Source of the DNA: Variovorax saccharolyticus
Lineage (GTDB): Bacteria > Pseudomonadota > Gammaproteobacteria > Burkholderiales > Burkholderiaceae_C
Assembly (NCBI RefSeq): GCF_030316765.1
Contig: NZ_JASZYT010000015.1
Coordinates: 1-64,000 of the forward strand
Length of the DNA stretch: 64,000 nt
Reading direction: 5' to 3'
The position numbers were made by a program, and so were the translations under genes. The notes beneath the pieces were generated by a model that made no database searches, was not told the origin of the DNA, and saw nothing but the letters and a program-made list of their open reading frames with translations. Position 1 is the first letter of the stretch; every line of letters starts with the position of its first letter. This document shows, one piece after another, positions 27,370 through 36,386 of this stretch.

Positions 27370-28440
27370 GGGGGAGGGCGGCGCGGTGCCCGCACGCCCG
27401 CCTTTGCTCCTGGTGTCTGACCGTCAGACACCCTTGCGTTGCCTGATCAAGAGATTCCCAACCCCAAGGTGCAGATTGGGGTCTCGCAGCCCAGCGCTGC
27501 ATGAGGCGACCACCATCTGGCTGACCGTCCATGGAGGAAACCTCCGCCAGAGCGTCTGACCGTCAGACACCCGGTCCGCCCATAGCCCGCAGCGTGCTGG
27601 GTGAGAGGGACGAAGCCCCCGCCATCCTCCGTCCTGTCTGACCGTCAGACAGGAAAGAGATGGCGAATTCAGACACTCCTGGCTTCGACGCAGGAAACCT
27701 CAAGCGGTGATACCGCCAGAGGCAACAGGCTCCCGGTGCGTGGCCAGTACGCTTGGGTGACTCGTTGCGACTGCGCGTCGGACGACTTAGCGCTTGACCT
27801 ATCCGATTTCCCGCGCACATTCGATTCATGCTCGTTAGCAATCCAGGGGGCCCTTCAAGGGGTGAGGGGAGGGCGTCGCGGCGACCGCGCACCAGTCTTT
27901 GCTCCCGGTGTCTGACGGTCAGACGCCGCTGTGTTTGCTTCATCAATCGATCCTGCAACCCCAAGGTGTAGAAGGGGGTCTTGAGGCCTGCCGCTGCATG
28001 GGGCGCCCAGTTTGCTGAAAGCCAATGAAGGAAGACTGGCCCGCCAGAGCGTCTGACCGTCAGACACCGGCGCGGACCGCGGAGTGCTGGGTCGCGAGGA
28101 GACTAAGCTCACCGGCGTCGCCGTCCAGTCTGACCGTCAGACGTTCCGAATCACTCAAGGCAGGGCTCTCGGTGAACGCGCTGCGATGGAAGCGTGTCTG
28201 ACCGTCAGACACGTCAGCCACAGACACGTCTGAACCGGCTAAACCAATCGCACCTCGCTTTGCCCCGGGAAACTGAAGCGGCGGCCGTCGGGCCTCAGAA
28301 GCGCAGCCTTGCTCTGGTCAGACCGCCATCTTCCAGCCCTGGGGATGCGGGGGTTGGCACGCCGGGCGGCTCAGCGCCTGATCTGGCCCATTTTTCATAC
28401 AGACAACGATTCATGCTTGTCAGCAATCTGGCGCAAAGGG
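27356..28440 (+). repeat. diverged tandem duplication carrying the parS-like sites
   Basis: The sequence from the parB 3' end (CTTCAAGGAGTGAGGGG) recurs at 27855 as CTTCAAGGGGTGAGGGG. The three palindromes of unit 1 (27415, 27554, 27636) match those of unit 2 (27910, 28051, 28128) with offsets of 495, 497 and 492. Later matching text (GATTCATGCT...AGCAAT) is offset by 586, showing an insertion of about 90 bases in unit 2, where a seventh palindrome (28196) lies. No protein-coding gene is supported in this 1-kb stretch. Confidence 0.75.
27415..28210. promoter_or_regulatory. seven parS-like palindromes GTCTGAC(S)GTCAGAC
   Basis: Exact 7-bp arms around a single C or G occur at 27415-27429, 27554-27568, 27636-27650, 27910-27924 (G centre), 28051-28065, 28128-28142 and 28196-28210. 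Several have longer symmetry, for example GGTGTCTGAC/GTCAGACACC. They begin 46 bases after parB and were not noticed elsewhere in the window. The odd-length centre recalls KorB operators rather than the even 16-bp chromosomal parS. Confidence 0.8.
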
Positions 28441-28571
28441 CCGACGAGGCCGCAGTTCCTTGACATCTGCGCCGAGGGGAGAACAGAAGGAAAGCGGAGT
28501 TGTGGTGAAGGTCAATTTGCCCCTGGTCGAGACTGTCGCTCGCATCGCCGCCAGGCACGACCCCGGCCTTG

Positions 28572-28589
28572 GTGTCCGTCAAGTGTGGC
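28572..28589 (-). repeat. isolated inverted iteron
   Basis: GTGTCCGTCAAGTGTGGC is, on the minus strand, GCCACACTTGACGGACAC, matching the origin iterons at nearly every position. It lies about 3.5 kb from the array and just beyond the parS-like cluster. It could titrate Rep or support handcuffing, or be a relic of origin duplication. Confidence 0.65.
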
Positions 28590-28821
28590 CACAGCGCGCC
28601 CACCCGGCTGGTAGGCAGACCCGGGACTTCACTGCGGCGCCCAATCAACGCGGACCGGGCTGGCGCAGGATCGCCGAACAGCCGCGTCAGCAAACTGAAA
28701 ACCCTGCAAGGTGTGCAGCGTCCGACAGCGGAAGAGCTGACGCCTTCCCTCCGACCATTCAAGGGATCGGCGAACGCGGGAGCCTCGGCGCATCCATTGG
28801 GCTAGCCCCACGCCCATATAT

Positions 28822-28836
28822 GGTTACTTGGTAACC
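28822..28836. promoter_or_regulatory. 15-bp palindrome, possible operator
   Basis: GGTTAC-TTG-GTAACC is perfectly symmetric apart from its 3-base centre and lies in the only AT-rich part of the gap preceding the catabolic operon. Size and form suit a GntR or LacI-type dimer, but no such regulator is in the window and the operon start is about 570 bases away. Confidence 0.45.
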
Positions 28837-29401
28837 GAATTCCTTGTTTCACTTAGAACACATTCCTCGAAACTCCTTTCAGAAGCTGATTTCCGTGAAA
28901 CATTTTGCGATTAGCGGCTGGACAGTCGGCTAACCTGTTGTCGTGTAACGATAAAAGTTCGAGCCAACCGTTGAACCTAAATGAGGAAGTTGTTCCACGG
29001 GCTCCGGCCGGGGCGAACCCACGACTGTTGCGCGGACAGCAGCCGTCTCAGGTGTTGGTGTTGGGATGGCCCTTGCTTTCCTGCATGTGGATCTTCAAGG
29101 TCTCCTTTCCGTGTCCGGGTTGGGGACGAAAGCGTCACCGCCAGTAGTGACAAAACGATGCGAGGCGAGGCGAGGGGATGCGGGGTGGGGCGATGCCAGG
29201 GCGAGGGGCGGCAGGGCAGGGCGGCGCCGCGATGCCCGCGATGACGAGCCTGCCCGGCCTCCTGTCTTGCGGTGACGGGCCGCCACCGGCACCATGGCAT
29301 AGCCGACCATGTCCGGGTCCGTGATTCTTCCGCGGTGCGGAAGACTGAATGCCGCCCAGAATGGATTCTTCTGCAGCCGTGCAATTTGTAGGATGCCTCG
29401 C

Positions 29402-30511
29402 ATGAACACGAAGATCGAACACATCGAGGCCATCGCGCTGCGCATTCCGTTCACGGCGGGCGGAAAGTCGGACGTCGGCGCGTGGGGTGACGGCGATCTC
29501 AAGACGGTCGATTCGCTGGTGGTCAAGGTCACTACCGACAGCGGCTTGGTCGGCTGGGGCGAATCGTTTGGCTTCACGTCGATCCCCGCGGTGAAGGTGG
29601 CGATCGAGCAGATCATCGCGCCGCTGTGCATTGGACGCGACCCTTCGCAGATCGAAAAGCTGATGCTGGAGTTGCAAAGGAAGCTTCACATCTTCGGGCG
29701 CAGCGGCGCCATCATGTTCGGCCTGTCCGCCATCGACATCGCTCTTTGGGACATTGCCGGCAAGGCAGCGGGTCAGCCGGTGCATCAACTCCTGGGCGGC
29801 GCCGACGCCAAGGCGCTCGACTGCTACGCCAGCCTGATCCGCTATACCGATCCGGACACGGTGGCGGCGAACGTCGAACGTGCACTGGGGCAGGGTTACC
29901 GGCGTCTCAAGTTGCATGAGGTCGAGCTCCCTGCGGTCCAGGCCGCCCGGCAGCGAGCCGGCGATGACGTGGAGATCACCCTGGACGTGAACTGCCCTTG
30001 GACGGTGCGGCAGGCGCTCGACATGGCCGAGAAGCTGCGGCCCTACAAGCTCCGCTGGCTGGAGGAACCGGTGTGGCCACCGGAGAACTTCGAGGGCCTC
30101 GCGCGTCTGAGACGCGAGGCTGGCATTCCGATCGCGGCCGGGGAGAACGCATCGACGCTGATGGAATTCCAGCAACTGCTTCGCGCCGGTGCGGTCGACT
30201 TCGTGCAGCCGAGCCCGGCGAAGATGGGCGGCATCACCGAATTGCGGAAGGTGTTTGCGCTCGCGAATGCGCACAACACCAGCGTCATGGTGCACACCTT
30301 CTACGACGGTCCCGGCCTCCTCGCGAGCGTTCACGCCAGCGCTGCGCTCGGCGGCGCCGATGCGGTGGTGGAGTGGCGCTACTTCGACCAGGAGGCGTAC
30401 CTGTACGGCGACGCCATCGTTCCGAAGAACGGTGCCATCGCCGTCCCCCAGGGTCCAGGACTCGGCATCGAGCCGGACCCGGATGTCGTTCGCGACTATC
30501 GATTGCCGTGA
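29402..30511 (+). CDS. mandelate racemase/muconate lactonizing enzyme superfamily protein (first copy)
   Basis: The 369-residue protein has the enolase-superfamily capping domain and a TIM barrel with metal ligands in DVNCPW, EEPVWPP and GENAS. The barrel motif KLHE takes the place of the usual KxK, and MVHTFYDGPG lies near the end. Enzymes of this group dehydrate or epimerise acid sugars and related hydroxyacids. The ATG at 29402 (MNTKIEH) is preferred because it begins the capping domain; AGGA lies upstream. It is the first gene of a same-strand operon with a TRAP transporter and a second, different enolase-family enzyme. Confidence 0.9.
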   Translation: MNTKIEHIEAIALRIPFTAGGKSDVGAWGDGDLKTVDSLVVKVTTDSGLVGWGESFGFTSIPAVKVAIEQIIAPLCIGRDPSQIEKLMLELQRKLHIFGRSGAIMFGLSAIDIALWDIAGKAAGQPVHQLLGGADAKALDCYASLIRYTDPDTVAANVERALGQGYRRLKLHEVELPAVQAARQRAGDDVEITLDVNCPWTVRQALDMAEKLRPYKLRWLEEPVWPPENFEGLARLRREAGIPIAAGENASTLMEFQQLLRAGAVDFVQPSPAKMGGITELRKVFALANAHNTSVMVHTFYDGPGLLASVHASAALGGADAVVEWRYFDQEAYLYGDAIVPKNGAIAVPQGPGLGIEPDPDVVRDYRLP

Positions 30512-30681
30512 TGCGGCGCGAATCGATTGTCGGCGCGCGGCCTGGCTCATGAGCCGACCCGTCTGACTCGCGCGGCGGCGCTCGAAACGCCCCCCGGGTT
30601 CCCTGCAGATTTCTCTTGCACGTGGCCGGCTCCTCGCTGGTCACGAAGTTCCACGTTCGCTTTCCCAACGGAGTCATCGAC

Positions 30682-31701
30682 ATGAGCCACGTCACACGGC
30701 GCACATTCCTGAATACGGCCGCTGCGGCTTCGACGCTGCCGATCTTGTCCGGATTGCCCCTCTCGGCCCAGGCGGCCGAATTCAGCTTCAAGGTCGGGCA
30801 CGACCTGCCGGGCACGCATCCCGTGCACACGCGCTTGCAGGAGGCCGCTCAACGGATCAAGGCCGAGACGCAGGGCCGGTTCGATCTCCAGGTGTTCGGC
30901 AACAACCAACTGGGCGGTGACACCGACATGCTGGGGCAGACCCGCAGCGGCGCACTTGAAATGTGCCTGATGCCCGATGTGATCCTCGGCACGTTGATAC
31001 CGCTGGCGTCGATCAATGGCGTCGGGTTTGCCTTCGATGATGACAGGGCGGCGCATGCAGCGATGGACGGGGAACTCGGCGCGCATATTCGCGCCCGGAT
31101 CGCCAAGTCCGGCCTGGCGGTCATGGAGAACATCTGGGAGAACGGCTTTCGCCAGATGACCAGCAGCACGAAGCCCATCCGCACGCCGGCCGACCTGCAA
31201 GGCTTCAAGATCCGCGTGCCTGTCGCGCCTCTGTGGGTGTCCATGTACAAGGCGCTCGGCGCCGGGCCGACCGCGTTGAACCTGAGCGAGCTGTATTCGG
31301 CGCTGCAGACCCGCATCGTCGAAGGGCAGGAAAACCCGCTGGCGACGATCGATGCGGCGAAGTTCTTCGAAGTGCAGAAGTACGCGACGATCAGCAACCA
31401 TGTCTGGAACGGCTACTGGATGCTGATGAACCCGCGCCGCTGGGGGGCGGTGCCGGCAGATATCCAGGCGGTGGTCCGCAGCAACCTGAACCGATCCGCT
31501 GGTGATCTTCGCGAAGATGTCGCTCGCCTCAATCCGATTCTCGAAAAATCGCTGACGCAGAAGGGCTTGAGCTTCAATCGCACGGACCCGGCACCGTTCC
31601 GGGATGTGCTGCGCAAGTCCGGCCACTACGCCGAATGGCGCAAGAAGTTCGGCGATGAGAGCTGGGGCATCCTGGCGAAGTACGCGCCTCATCTGGCGTA
31701 G
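30682..31701 (+). CDS. TRAP transporter substrate-binding protein (DctP type)
   Basis: The 339-residue protein starts with a twin-arginine-like leader (TRRTFLNTAAAASTLPILSG) and a likely AQA cleavage site, then the DctP fold: FSFKVGHDLPGTHPVH, GNNQLGGDTDML, FKIRVPVAPLW with the carboxylate-binding arginine in that segment, and LQTRIVEGQENPL. It binds an organic or sugar acid in the periplasm and delivers it to the fused membrane subunit encoded next. The ATG at 30682 is chosen because it starts the signal peptide. Confidence 0.93.
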   Translation: MSHVTRRTFLNTAAAASTLPILSGLPLSAQAAEFSFKVGHDLPGTHPVHTRLQEAAQRIKAETQGRFDLQVFGNNQLGGDTDMLGQTRSGALEMCLMPDVILGTLIPLASINGVGFAFDDDRAAHAAMDGELGAHIRARIAKSGLAVMENIWENGFRQMTSSTKPIRTPADLQGFKIRVPVAPLWVSMYKALGAGPTALNLSELYSALQTRIVEGQENPLATIDAAKFFEVQKYATISNHVWNGYWMLMNPRRWGAVPADIQAVVRSNLNRSAGDLREDVARLNPILEKSLTQKGLSFNRTDPAPFRDVLRKSGHYAEWRKKFGDESWGILAKYAPHLA

Positions 31702-31728
31702 GCCCCCTTGGACGACAAAGGGGACACC

Positions 31729-33594
31729 ATGCAAGTGCAATCGATCGCGTTGGCCGGTGGCCGCACGAGCAGGGCGGGCAACGTTCTGGAAACAACGGTG
31801 AGATGGATCACCGAATGGCCGGCGGCGCTGCTGGTCGTCGTCGAAGTCGGCCTGCTGCTGGCGAACGTCACGTACCGCTATGTTCTGCACGACCCGCTGA
31901 CATGGGGTGACGAGTTGGCGTCGATGCTGTTCATCTGGCTGGCCATGCTGGGCTCGGTCATCGCGCTGCAGCGGGGCCAGCACATGCGGCTCACGACGAT
32001 GCTGGAGAAACTGACGCCGGCGCTGCGCCGGCCTGCCGAAGCCTTCGGCGACGCCTTGGTCGTCGTGTTCATGCTGCTGCTGATCCACCCCGCGTGGGAG
32101 TATGTGAGCGAAGAGTGGGCCATCACGACGCCCGCGCTCGAGATTCCGAATGGCGTCCGCGTTGCCGCTCTGGCCGTCGGCTTCACCTTGATGCTGGCCA
32201 TCGCGTTGTCGCGACTGGTGATGAGGGCGCGCCTCCGGGACGTCGTGGTGTCGGCCGTGGCGATCGGGGCGTTGGCCGGCCTGTTGCTCGCCTTCAAGCC
32301 GATGCTGACGGGGGCGGGACATGCCAACCTGTTCCTGTTCTTCGTCGTGGGTGTCAGCGGCATGGTGGTGATCGGGGTGCCGATCATGACTGCGTTCGGG
32401 TTGTCCACCATGGGCTTCTTGGCGTTCTCCACCGATCTTCCATCGATGGTCGTCGTCGGGCGGATCGACGAGGGCATGTCCGGCTTGATTCTGCTGTCGG
32501 TTCCGCTGTTCGTGTTCCTTGGCGCGTTGATCGAAGCCACGGGCATGGCGGCCGCCATGATCCGCGTGCTGGCATCGTTGATCGGACATGTGCGGGGGGG
32601 CTTGTCGTACGTCCTCATCGGAGCCATGTACCTCGTGTCCGGCATTTCGGGCTCGAAGGCGGCGGACATGGCGGCCGTCGCGCCGGCCCTCTTCCCGGAC
32701 ATGAAGCAGAGGGGTGAGGACGAGGGCGAACTGGTGGCGATGCTCAGCGCCTCCGGCGCGATGTCGGAAACGATCCCCCCAAGCCTGGTGTTGATCACGA
32801 TCGGTTCCGTCACCGGAATCTCGATCGCCGCACTGTTCACCGGCGGTTTCATGCCGGCCGTTGTCGGTGCCATCGCGATGGCGATCGTCGTATGGCTGAA
32901 GAATCGCAATCGCGCCGCGGCGGCCGAAGGGGCCAGGGCTTCCCGGCGCGAGGTGGCGCGGGCTTTCGTTTACGCGTTGCCAGCCATGGCCTTGCCATTC
33001 CTGATCCGCGCCGCGGTCGTCGAAGGGATCGCCACGGCGACCGAAGTGGCCACCCTCGGTGTGGTCTATACCTTCGTCGTCGGTCTTGCCGTGTATCGCC
33101 AGTTCGACTGGAAGCGCCTGTGGCCGATGCTGATCGACACCGCCTCGTTGTCGGGCGCGATCCTCATCATCATCGGCTGTGCCACGTCGATGGCATGGGC
33201 GTTGACGCAGTCGGGCTTCTCGCGCGATCTGGCCGCCGCGATGGCCTCGCTGCCGGGCGGTGCGCTGGGTTTCATGCTGGTTTCGGTGGTCGCGTTCGTG
33301 GTGCTGGGCAGCCTGCTCGAGGGCATTCCCGCGATCGTCCTCTTCGGACCGCTGCTGTTTCCGATCGCCCGCGCCGCCGGCATCCACGAAGTGCACTACG
33401 CCATGGTGGCCGTCTTTGCAATGGGCCTTGGACTGTTCGCGCCACCCTTCGGAGTGGGGTTCTATGCCGCCTGCGCGATCGGTAAGGTGTCGCCGATGGC
33501 TGCCATGTCACGCGTCTGGCCCTATCTGGGCGCCTTGTTCATCGCGCTGCTGGTGATCGCGGCGGTGCCCTGGATCTCGATCGGCGCCCTGTAG
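31729..33594 (+). CDS. fused TRAP transporter membrane subunits DctQ-DctM
   Basis: The 621-residue protein joins the four-helix small subunit (residues about 1-170, with VTYRYVLHDPLTWGDELASMLFIWLAMLGS in pieces) to the twelve-helix large subunit (from about 190, with GVPIMTAFGLSTMGFLA, SGISGSKAADMAAVAPALFPDM and FGPLLFPIARAAGIHEVHYAMV). It is the Na+-coupled permease partner of the preceding binding protein. AGGGGA before the ATG at 31729 decides against the TTG at 31708. It lies 27 bases after dctP. Confidence 0.94.
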   Translation: MQVQSIALAGGRTSRAGNVLETTVRWITEWPAALLVVVEVGLLLANVTYRYVLHDPLTWGDELASMLFIWLAMLGSVIALQRGQHMRLTTMLEKLTPALRRPAEAFGDALVVVFMLLLIHPAWEYVSEEWAITTPALEIPNGVRVAALAVGFTLMLAIALSRLVMRARLRDVVVSAVAIGALAGLLLAFKPMLTGAGHANLFLFFVVGVSGMVVIGVPIMTAFGLSTMGFLAFSTDLPSMVVVGRIDEGMSGLILLSVPLFVFLGALIEATGMAAAMIRVLASLIGHVRGGLSYVLIGAMYLVSGISGSKAADMAAVAPALFPDMKQRGEDEGELVAMLSASGAMSETIPPSLVLITIGSVTGISIAALFTGGFMPAVVGAIAMAIVVWLKNRNRAAAAEGARASRREVARAFVYALPAMALPFLIRAAVVEGIATATEVATLGVVYTFVVGLAVYRQFDWKRLWPMLIDTASLSGAILIIIGCATSMAWALTQSGFSRDLAAAMASLPGGALGFMLVSVVAFVVLGSLLEGIPAIVLFGPLLFPIARAAGIHEVHYAMVAVFAMGLGLFAPPFGVGFYAACAIGKVSPMAAMSRVWPYLGALFIALLVIAAVPWISIGAL

Positions 33595-33636
33595 AGCCGA
33601 TCAAACTCGTTGTCGATGAATTCACGGAGTATCCAA

Positions 33637-34185
33637 ATGCGATTCTTGACGAAGCTTGTTTCCAGCGCCGCCATCGCGGCATGCATCACCGGCGCCGGCG
33701 CTCAGACACTGGGCCCGGTGGCTTCAGGCGCGTCCGCAGGCGAATCGTCGGGCAACCCGGCCCAGAGCAGCCTGCCCGTCAAGCAGTTCGGCTCGGTGCT
33801 GTCCGAAAACGTCCGCTGGCAGGCGTTCCCGGCATTCCCGCCACAGGCGCGCCTGGCGGTCCTGGTCGGGGAGCCGGCCAAGCCGGGCCCGTACGTCGTG
33901 CGGGTGAAACTGCCCGGCGGGGTCAAGCTGATGCCGCACACCCACCCGGAAGACCGCATCTACACCGTGGTGTCCGGTGTGTTTTACATCGGCCTGGGCA
34001 CCACCTTCGACCCCGACAAGTTGCAGGCCTACGCGCCGGGCTCGGTCGTCGTCCTGCCGGCCAACACGCCGCACTTTCACTGGGCGAAGTCCGGCGACTA
34101 CATGACCCAGGTCGCCGGCAGCGGCCCGCTGGGCATCCAGTACGTGGATCCTCACGACGACCCGCGCAACCTCGCTGGGAAATGA
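33637..34185 (+). CDS. exported cupin-domain protein
   Basis: The 182-residue protein has a signal peptide (MRFLTKLVSSAAIAACITGAGA, cleaved before QTL) and one cupin barrel with the metal-site motif MPHTHPEDRIYTVVSG and the second motif NTPHFHWAKSG. GGAG seven bases before the ATG at 33637 fixes the start. Such periplasmic cupins are often found beside transporter operons and may bind or isomerise the transported acid, but no activity is proven. It lies between the TRAP genes and the second enolase-family gene, on the same strand. Confidence 0.88.
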   Translation: MRFLTKLVSSAAIAACITGAGAQTLGPVASGASAGESSGNPAQSSLPVKQFGSVLSENVRWQAFPAFPPQARLAVLVGEPAKPGPYVVRVKLPGGVKLMPHTHPEDRIYTVVSGVFYIGLGTTFDPDKLQAYAPGSVVVLPANTPHFHWAKSGDYMTQVAGSGPLGIQYVDPHDDPRNLAGK

Positions 34186-34198
34186 AGCGGGCGAATCG

Positions 34199-35317
34199 AT
34201 GGAATCCTCGAACTCCGCCGATGGTGCGTTGCGACCGGTCAAGCTTCGCTCCCTGAGCACGCGCGGCGTGCTCGTGCCGCTGAACTTCACGCTCGGAACC
34301 AGCGCCGCCATTGTCAGGAAAGTTCCTCTGCTGCTGGTCGATCTCACGACCGACGACGGCACGGTCGGGCATGCCTACGCGTTCTGCTACCGGCCCTCGG
34401 GCGCCCGCGCCGTCGCCGCGCACCTGGCGGAAGCCTTCGACCTGCTGGCGGGAATGCCGGTGACCCCCTATGGCTCGGCGCGGACACTGTCGCGCCAGTT
34501 CGCATTGCTCGGCGTCACGGGCGCGGTGCGCATGGCGCTTTCGCTGTTCGACATGGCGCTCTGGGATGCGCTCGCGCGGTCCAGGGGACTGCCGCTCGCG
34601 ACACTGCTGGGAAGCGGCCCGCGAGAACTCCAGGCCTATGACAGCCGCGGCCTCGGGTTGATGGACCCCGACCGTCTGTCGAAAGAGGCGGAGGCGCTGC
34701 TTGCCAAGGGGCTGAAGGCGGTCAAGCTCCGACTGGGATATCCGTCGGCGACGGAGGACATGGCGGCCTTGAAGGCGGTTCGCCGCGTGGTCGGCGACGC
34801 CATTGCCATCATGGTGGACTACAACCAGGCTCTGACGGCGGCAGAGGCGATCGCGCGGGGCCGTCAACTCGAAGAGGAAGGCATCTACTGGCTCGAGGAA
34901 CCCGTCCTTCATGAGGATTGCGAGGCGTATGCCCGCGTCACCAGCGCGCTCCGCGTGGCCATCCAGATCGGCGAGAACTTCAACGGGCCGGAAGGCATGC
35001 TGCACGCCCTGCGACGCGGAGCCTCCGACTACGTCATGCCCGACGTGGCGCGGATCGGCGGCGTCACCGGGTGGATGCAGGCCGCTGCGCTGGCGGCTGC
35101 GAGCGGCATCGAGATGTCTTCCCACCTGATGCCCGAGGTCAGCGCCCAGTTGCTCTGCGCCACGCCGACGGCCCACTGGCTCGAATATGTCGATTGGGCG
35201 GATGCCCTGTTGCAGGAGCCGTTGCGAGTGGTCGATGGAAAGGTGTCGGCATCGCAACGTCCCGGCAGCGGCATCGAATGGGACGAAGACAAGATCCGCA
35301 AACTCGAGGCGATCTGA
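34199..35317 (+). CDS. mandelate racemase/muconate lactonizing enzyme superfamily protein (second copy)
   Basis: The 372-residue protein has AVKLRLGYPS at the second barrel strand (KxR form of the catalytic KxK), metal ligands in MVDYNQ, EEPVLHED and GENFNGP, and SSHLMPEVSAQ holding the histidine base, a mandelate-racemase-like active site. It differs clearly from the first enolase-family enzyme of the operon, so the two probably act on different intermediates. It starts 13 bases after the cupin gene. Confidence 0.92.
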   Translation: MESSNSADGALRPVKLRSLSTRGVLVPLNFTLGTSAAIVRKVPLLLVDLTTDDGTVGHAYAFCYRPSGARAVAAHLAEAFDLLAGMPVTPYGSARTLSRQFALLGVTGAVRMALSLFDMALWDALARSRGLPLATLLGSGPRELQAYDSRGLGLMDPDRLSKEAEALLAKGLKAVKLRLGYPSATEDMAALKAVRRVVGDAIAIMVDYNQALTAAEAIARGRQLEEEGIYWLEEPVLHEDCEAYARVTSALRVAIQIGENFNGPEGMLHALRRGASDYVMPDVARIGGVTGWMQAAALAAASGIEMSSHLMPEVSAQLLCATPTAHWLEYVDWADALLQEPLRVVDGKVSASQRPGSGIEWDEDKIRKLEAI

Positions 35318-35345
35318 TCCCTCGGCAAGACAAGAAGGAACGACT

Positions 35346-36290
35346 GTGAACCCACTCAGGATTCTGGTGCTCGGAGCCGGCGGCACCGGCGGCTACTTTG
35401 GCGGCCGCCTCGCCGAAAGCGGGGCCGACGTGACCTTCGTCGTCCGGGAAGCCAGGCGAAAGACCCTCTCCGAGCAGGGCTTGCGGATCGAGAGCCCGTT
35501 CGGTGATGCCCAGCTGGCGGTCAAGACCGTCGTGGCGTCGGAACTGAGACCGGTCTATGACGCGGTGATCCTGACCTGCAAGGCCTATGACCTCGATGCG
35601 GCCATCGCCACCATCGCCCCGGCATTGGCGCCGGACGGCTATGTGCTCCCGTTTCTGAACGGCAAGGCGCATATGGACGTGCTGAACGAGAAGTTCGGCC
35701 CGCATCGCGTGCTCGGCGGTACCGCCAAGATCCAGGCGACGGTCACGCCGACCGGCGCGATCCGGCAGTTCAATGACTGGCGAACGCTTGTCTTCGGCGA
35801 GCAGTCCGGCGAGATCACCGGGCGCGTGAGGGCATTGGCGGCTCTGTTCGAAGCCGCGAAGGGCGTGGAGGTCTTCGCGGTCGCCGATATCGTCCAGCGC
35901 ATGTGGGAGAAGCTGGTTCACCTGTCGACCGCGGCGGCCATGACGTGCCTCATGCGGTCCAACGTCGGTGAAATCGTCCGTACCCCGCACGGCCGCGAGA
36001 TCTTTCTCGATCAACTCCGCTGCGGCGCCGCGATCGCAGCCGCCAACGGCTACGCGCCAAGCGCGGCCTTCATGAAGTCATGGGAGGAGACGTTCTCCCA
36101 GCAGGACTCGCAATACTCGACGTCGATGCTGCGCGACATCGAACGGGGCGGGCAGACGGAGGCGGAGCATATCCTCGGCTACATGCTGGACAAGGCCGTC
36201 AATTCCGCCATAGCGTGCAACACGCTGCTGCTCGCCTACACCCACGTCAAGGCCTACGAGCAGCGTCGGGCCGCGGGCCGCCTTCCCTGA
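35346..36290 (+). CDS. ketopantoate reductase-like (ApbA/PanE) oxidoreductase
   Basis: The 314-residue protein has the N-terminal NAD(P)-binding motif LGAGGTGGYFGGRLAESG, the LTCKAYDLDAA and VLPFLNGKAHMDVL segments and a helical C-terminal domain. The canonical catalytic lysine segment is recognisable as KLVHLSTAAAMTCLMR. The start is a GTG at 35346 with AAGGA upstream; the longer open frame is not real. In this catabolic operon it more likely reduces a 2-keto acid intermediate than makes pantoate. Confidence 0.9.
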   Translation: MNPLRILVLGAGGTGGYFGGRLAESGADVTFVVREARRKTLSEQGLRIESPFGDAQLAVKTVVASELRPVYDAVILTCKAYDLDAAIATIAPALAPDGYVLPFLNGKAHMDVLNEKFGPHRVLGGTAKIQATVTPTGAIRQFNDWRTLVFGEQSGEITGRVRALAALFEAAKGVEVFAVADIVQRMWEKLVHLSTAAAMTCLMRSNVGEIVRTPHGREIFLDQLRCGAAIAAANGYAPSAAFMKSWEETFSQQDSQYSTSMLRDIERGGQTEAEHILGYMLDKAVNSAIACNTLLLAYTHVKAYEQRRAAGRLP

Positions 36291-36386
36291 CTTGTCTTCC
36301 TTCGGATCGCGAGCGATGCTACAAAACGCCGCATCGCGAATGAATGCCCAGGCCCGGGCGTTTCGTGTTGCGCAACGAGGAACGAA

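Larger units (their letters stand above)
28441..29401. other. about 960-base non-coding stretch before the catabolic operon
   Basis: No credible gene. It contains a stray inverted iteron (28572-28589), an AT-rich part around 28810-28960 with a GGTTAC-TTG-GTAACC palindrome, and a G-rich tract at about 29158-29225. The AT-rich part is the likely promoter area of the downstream operon. Confidence 0.5.

Noticed and set aside
27415-28210. CRISPR array
   Set aside because: The repeats are short perfect palindromes with irregular spacing of about 70-260 bases, and no cas genes are present.
30547-33396. 949-codon open frame on the minus strand
   Set aside because: It is the exact antisense of the dctP and dctQM genes, and its product is a His/Arg/Gln/Asp-rich sequence without domains, as expected from GC-rich codon mirroring.
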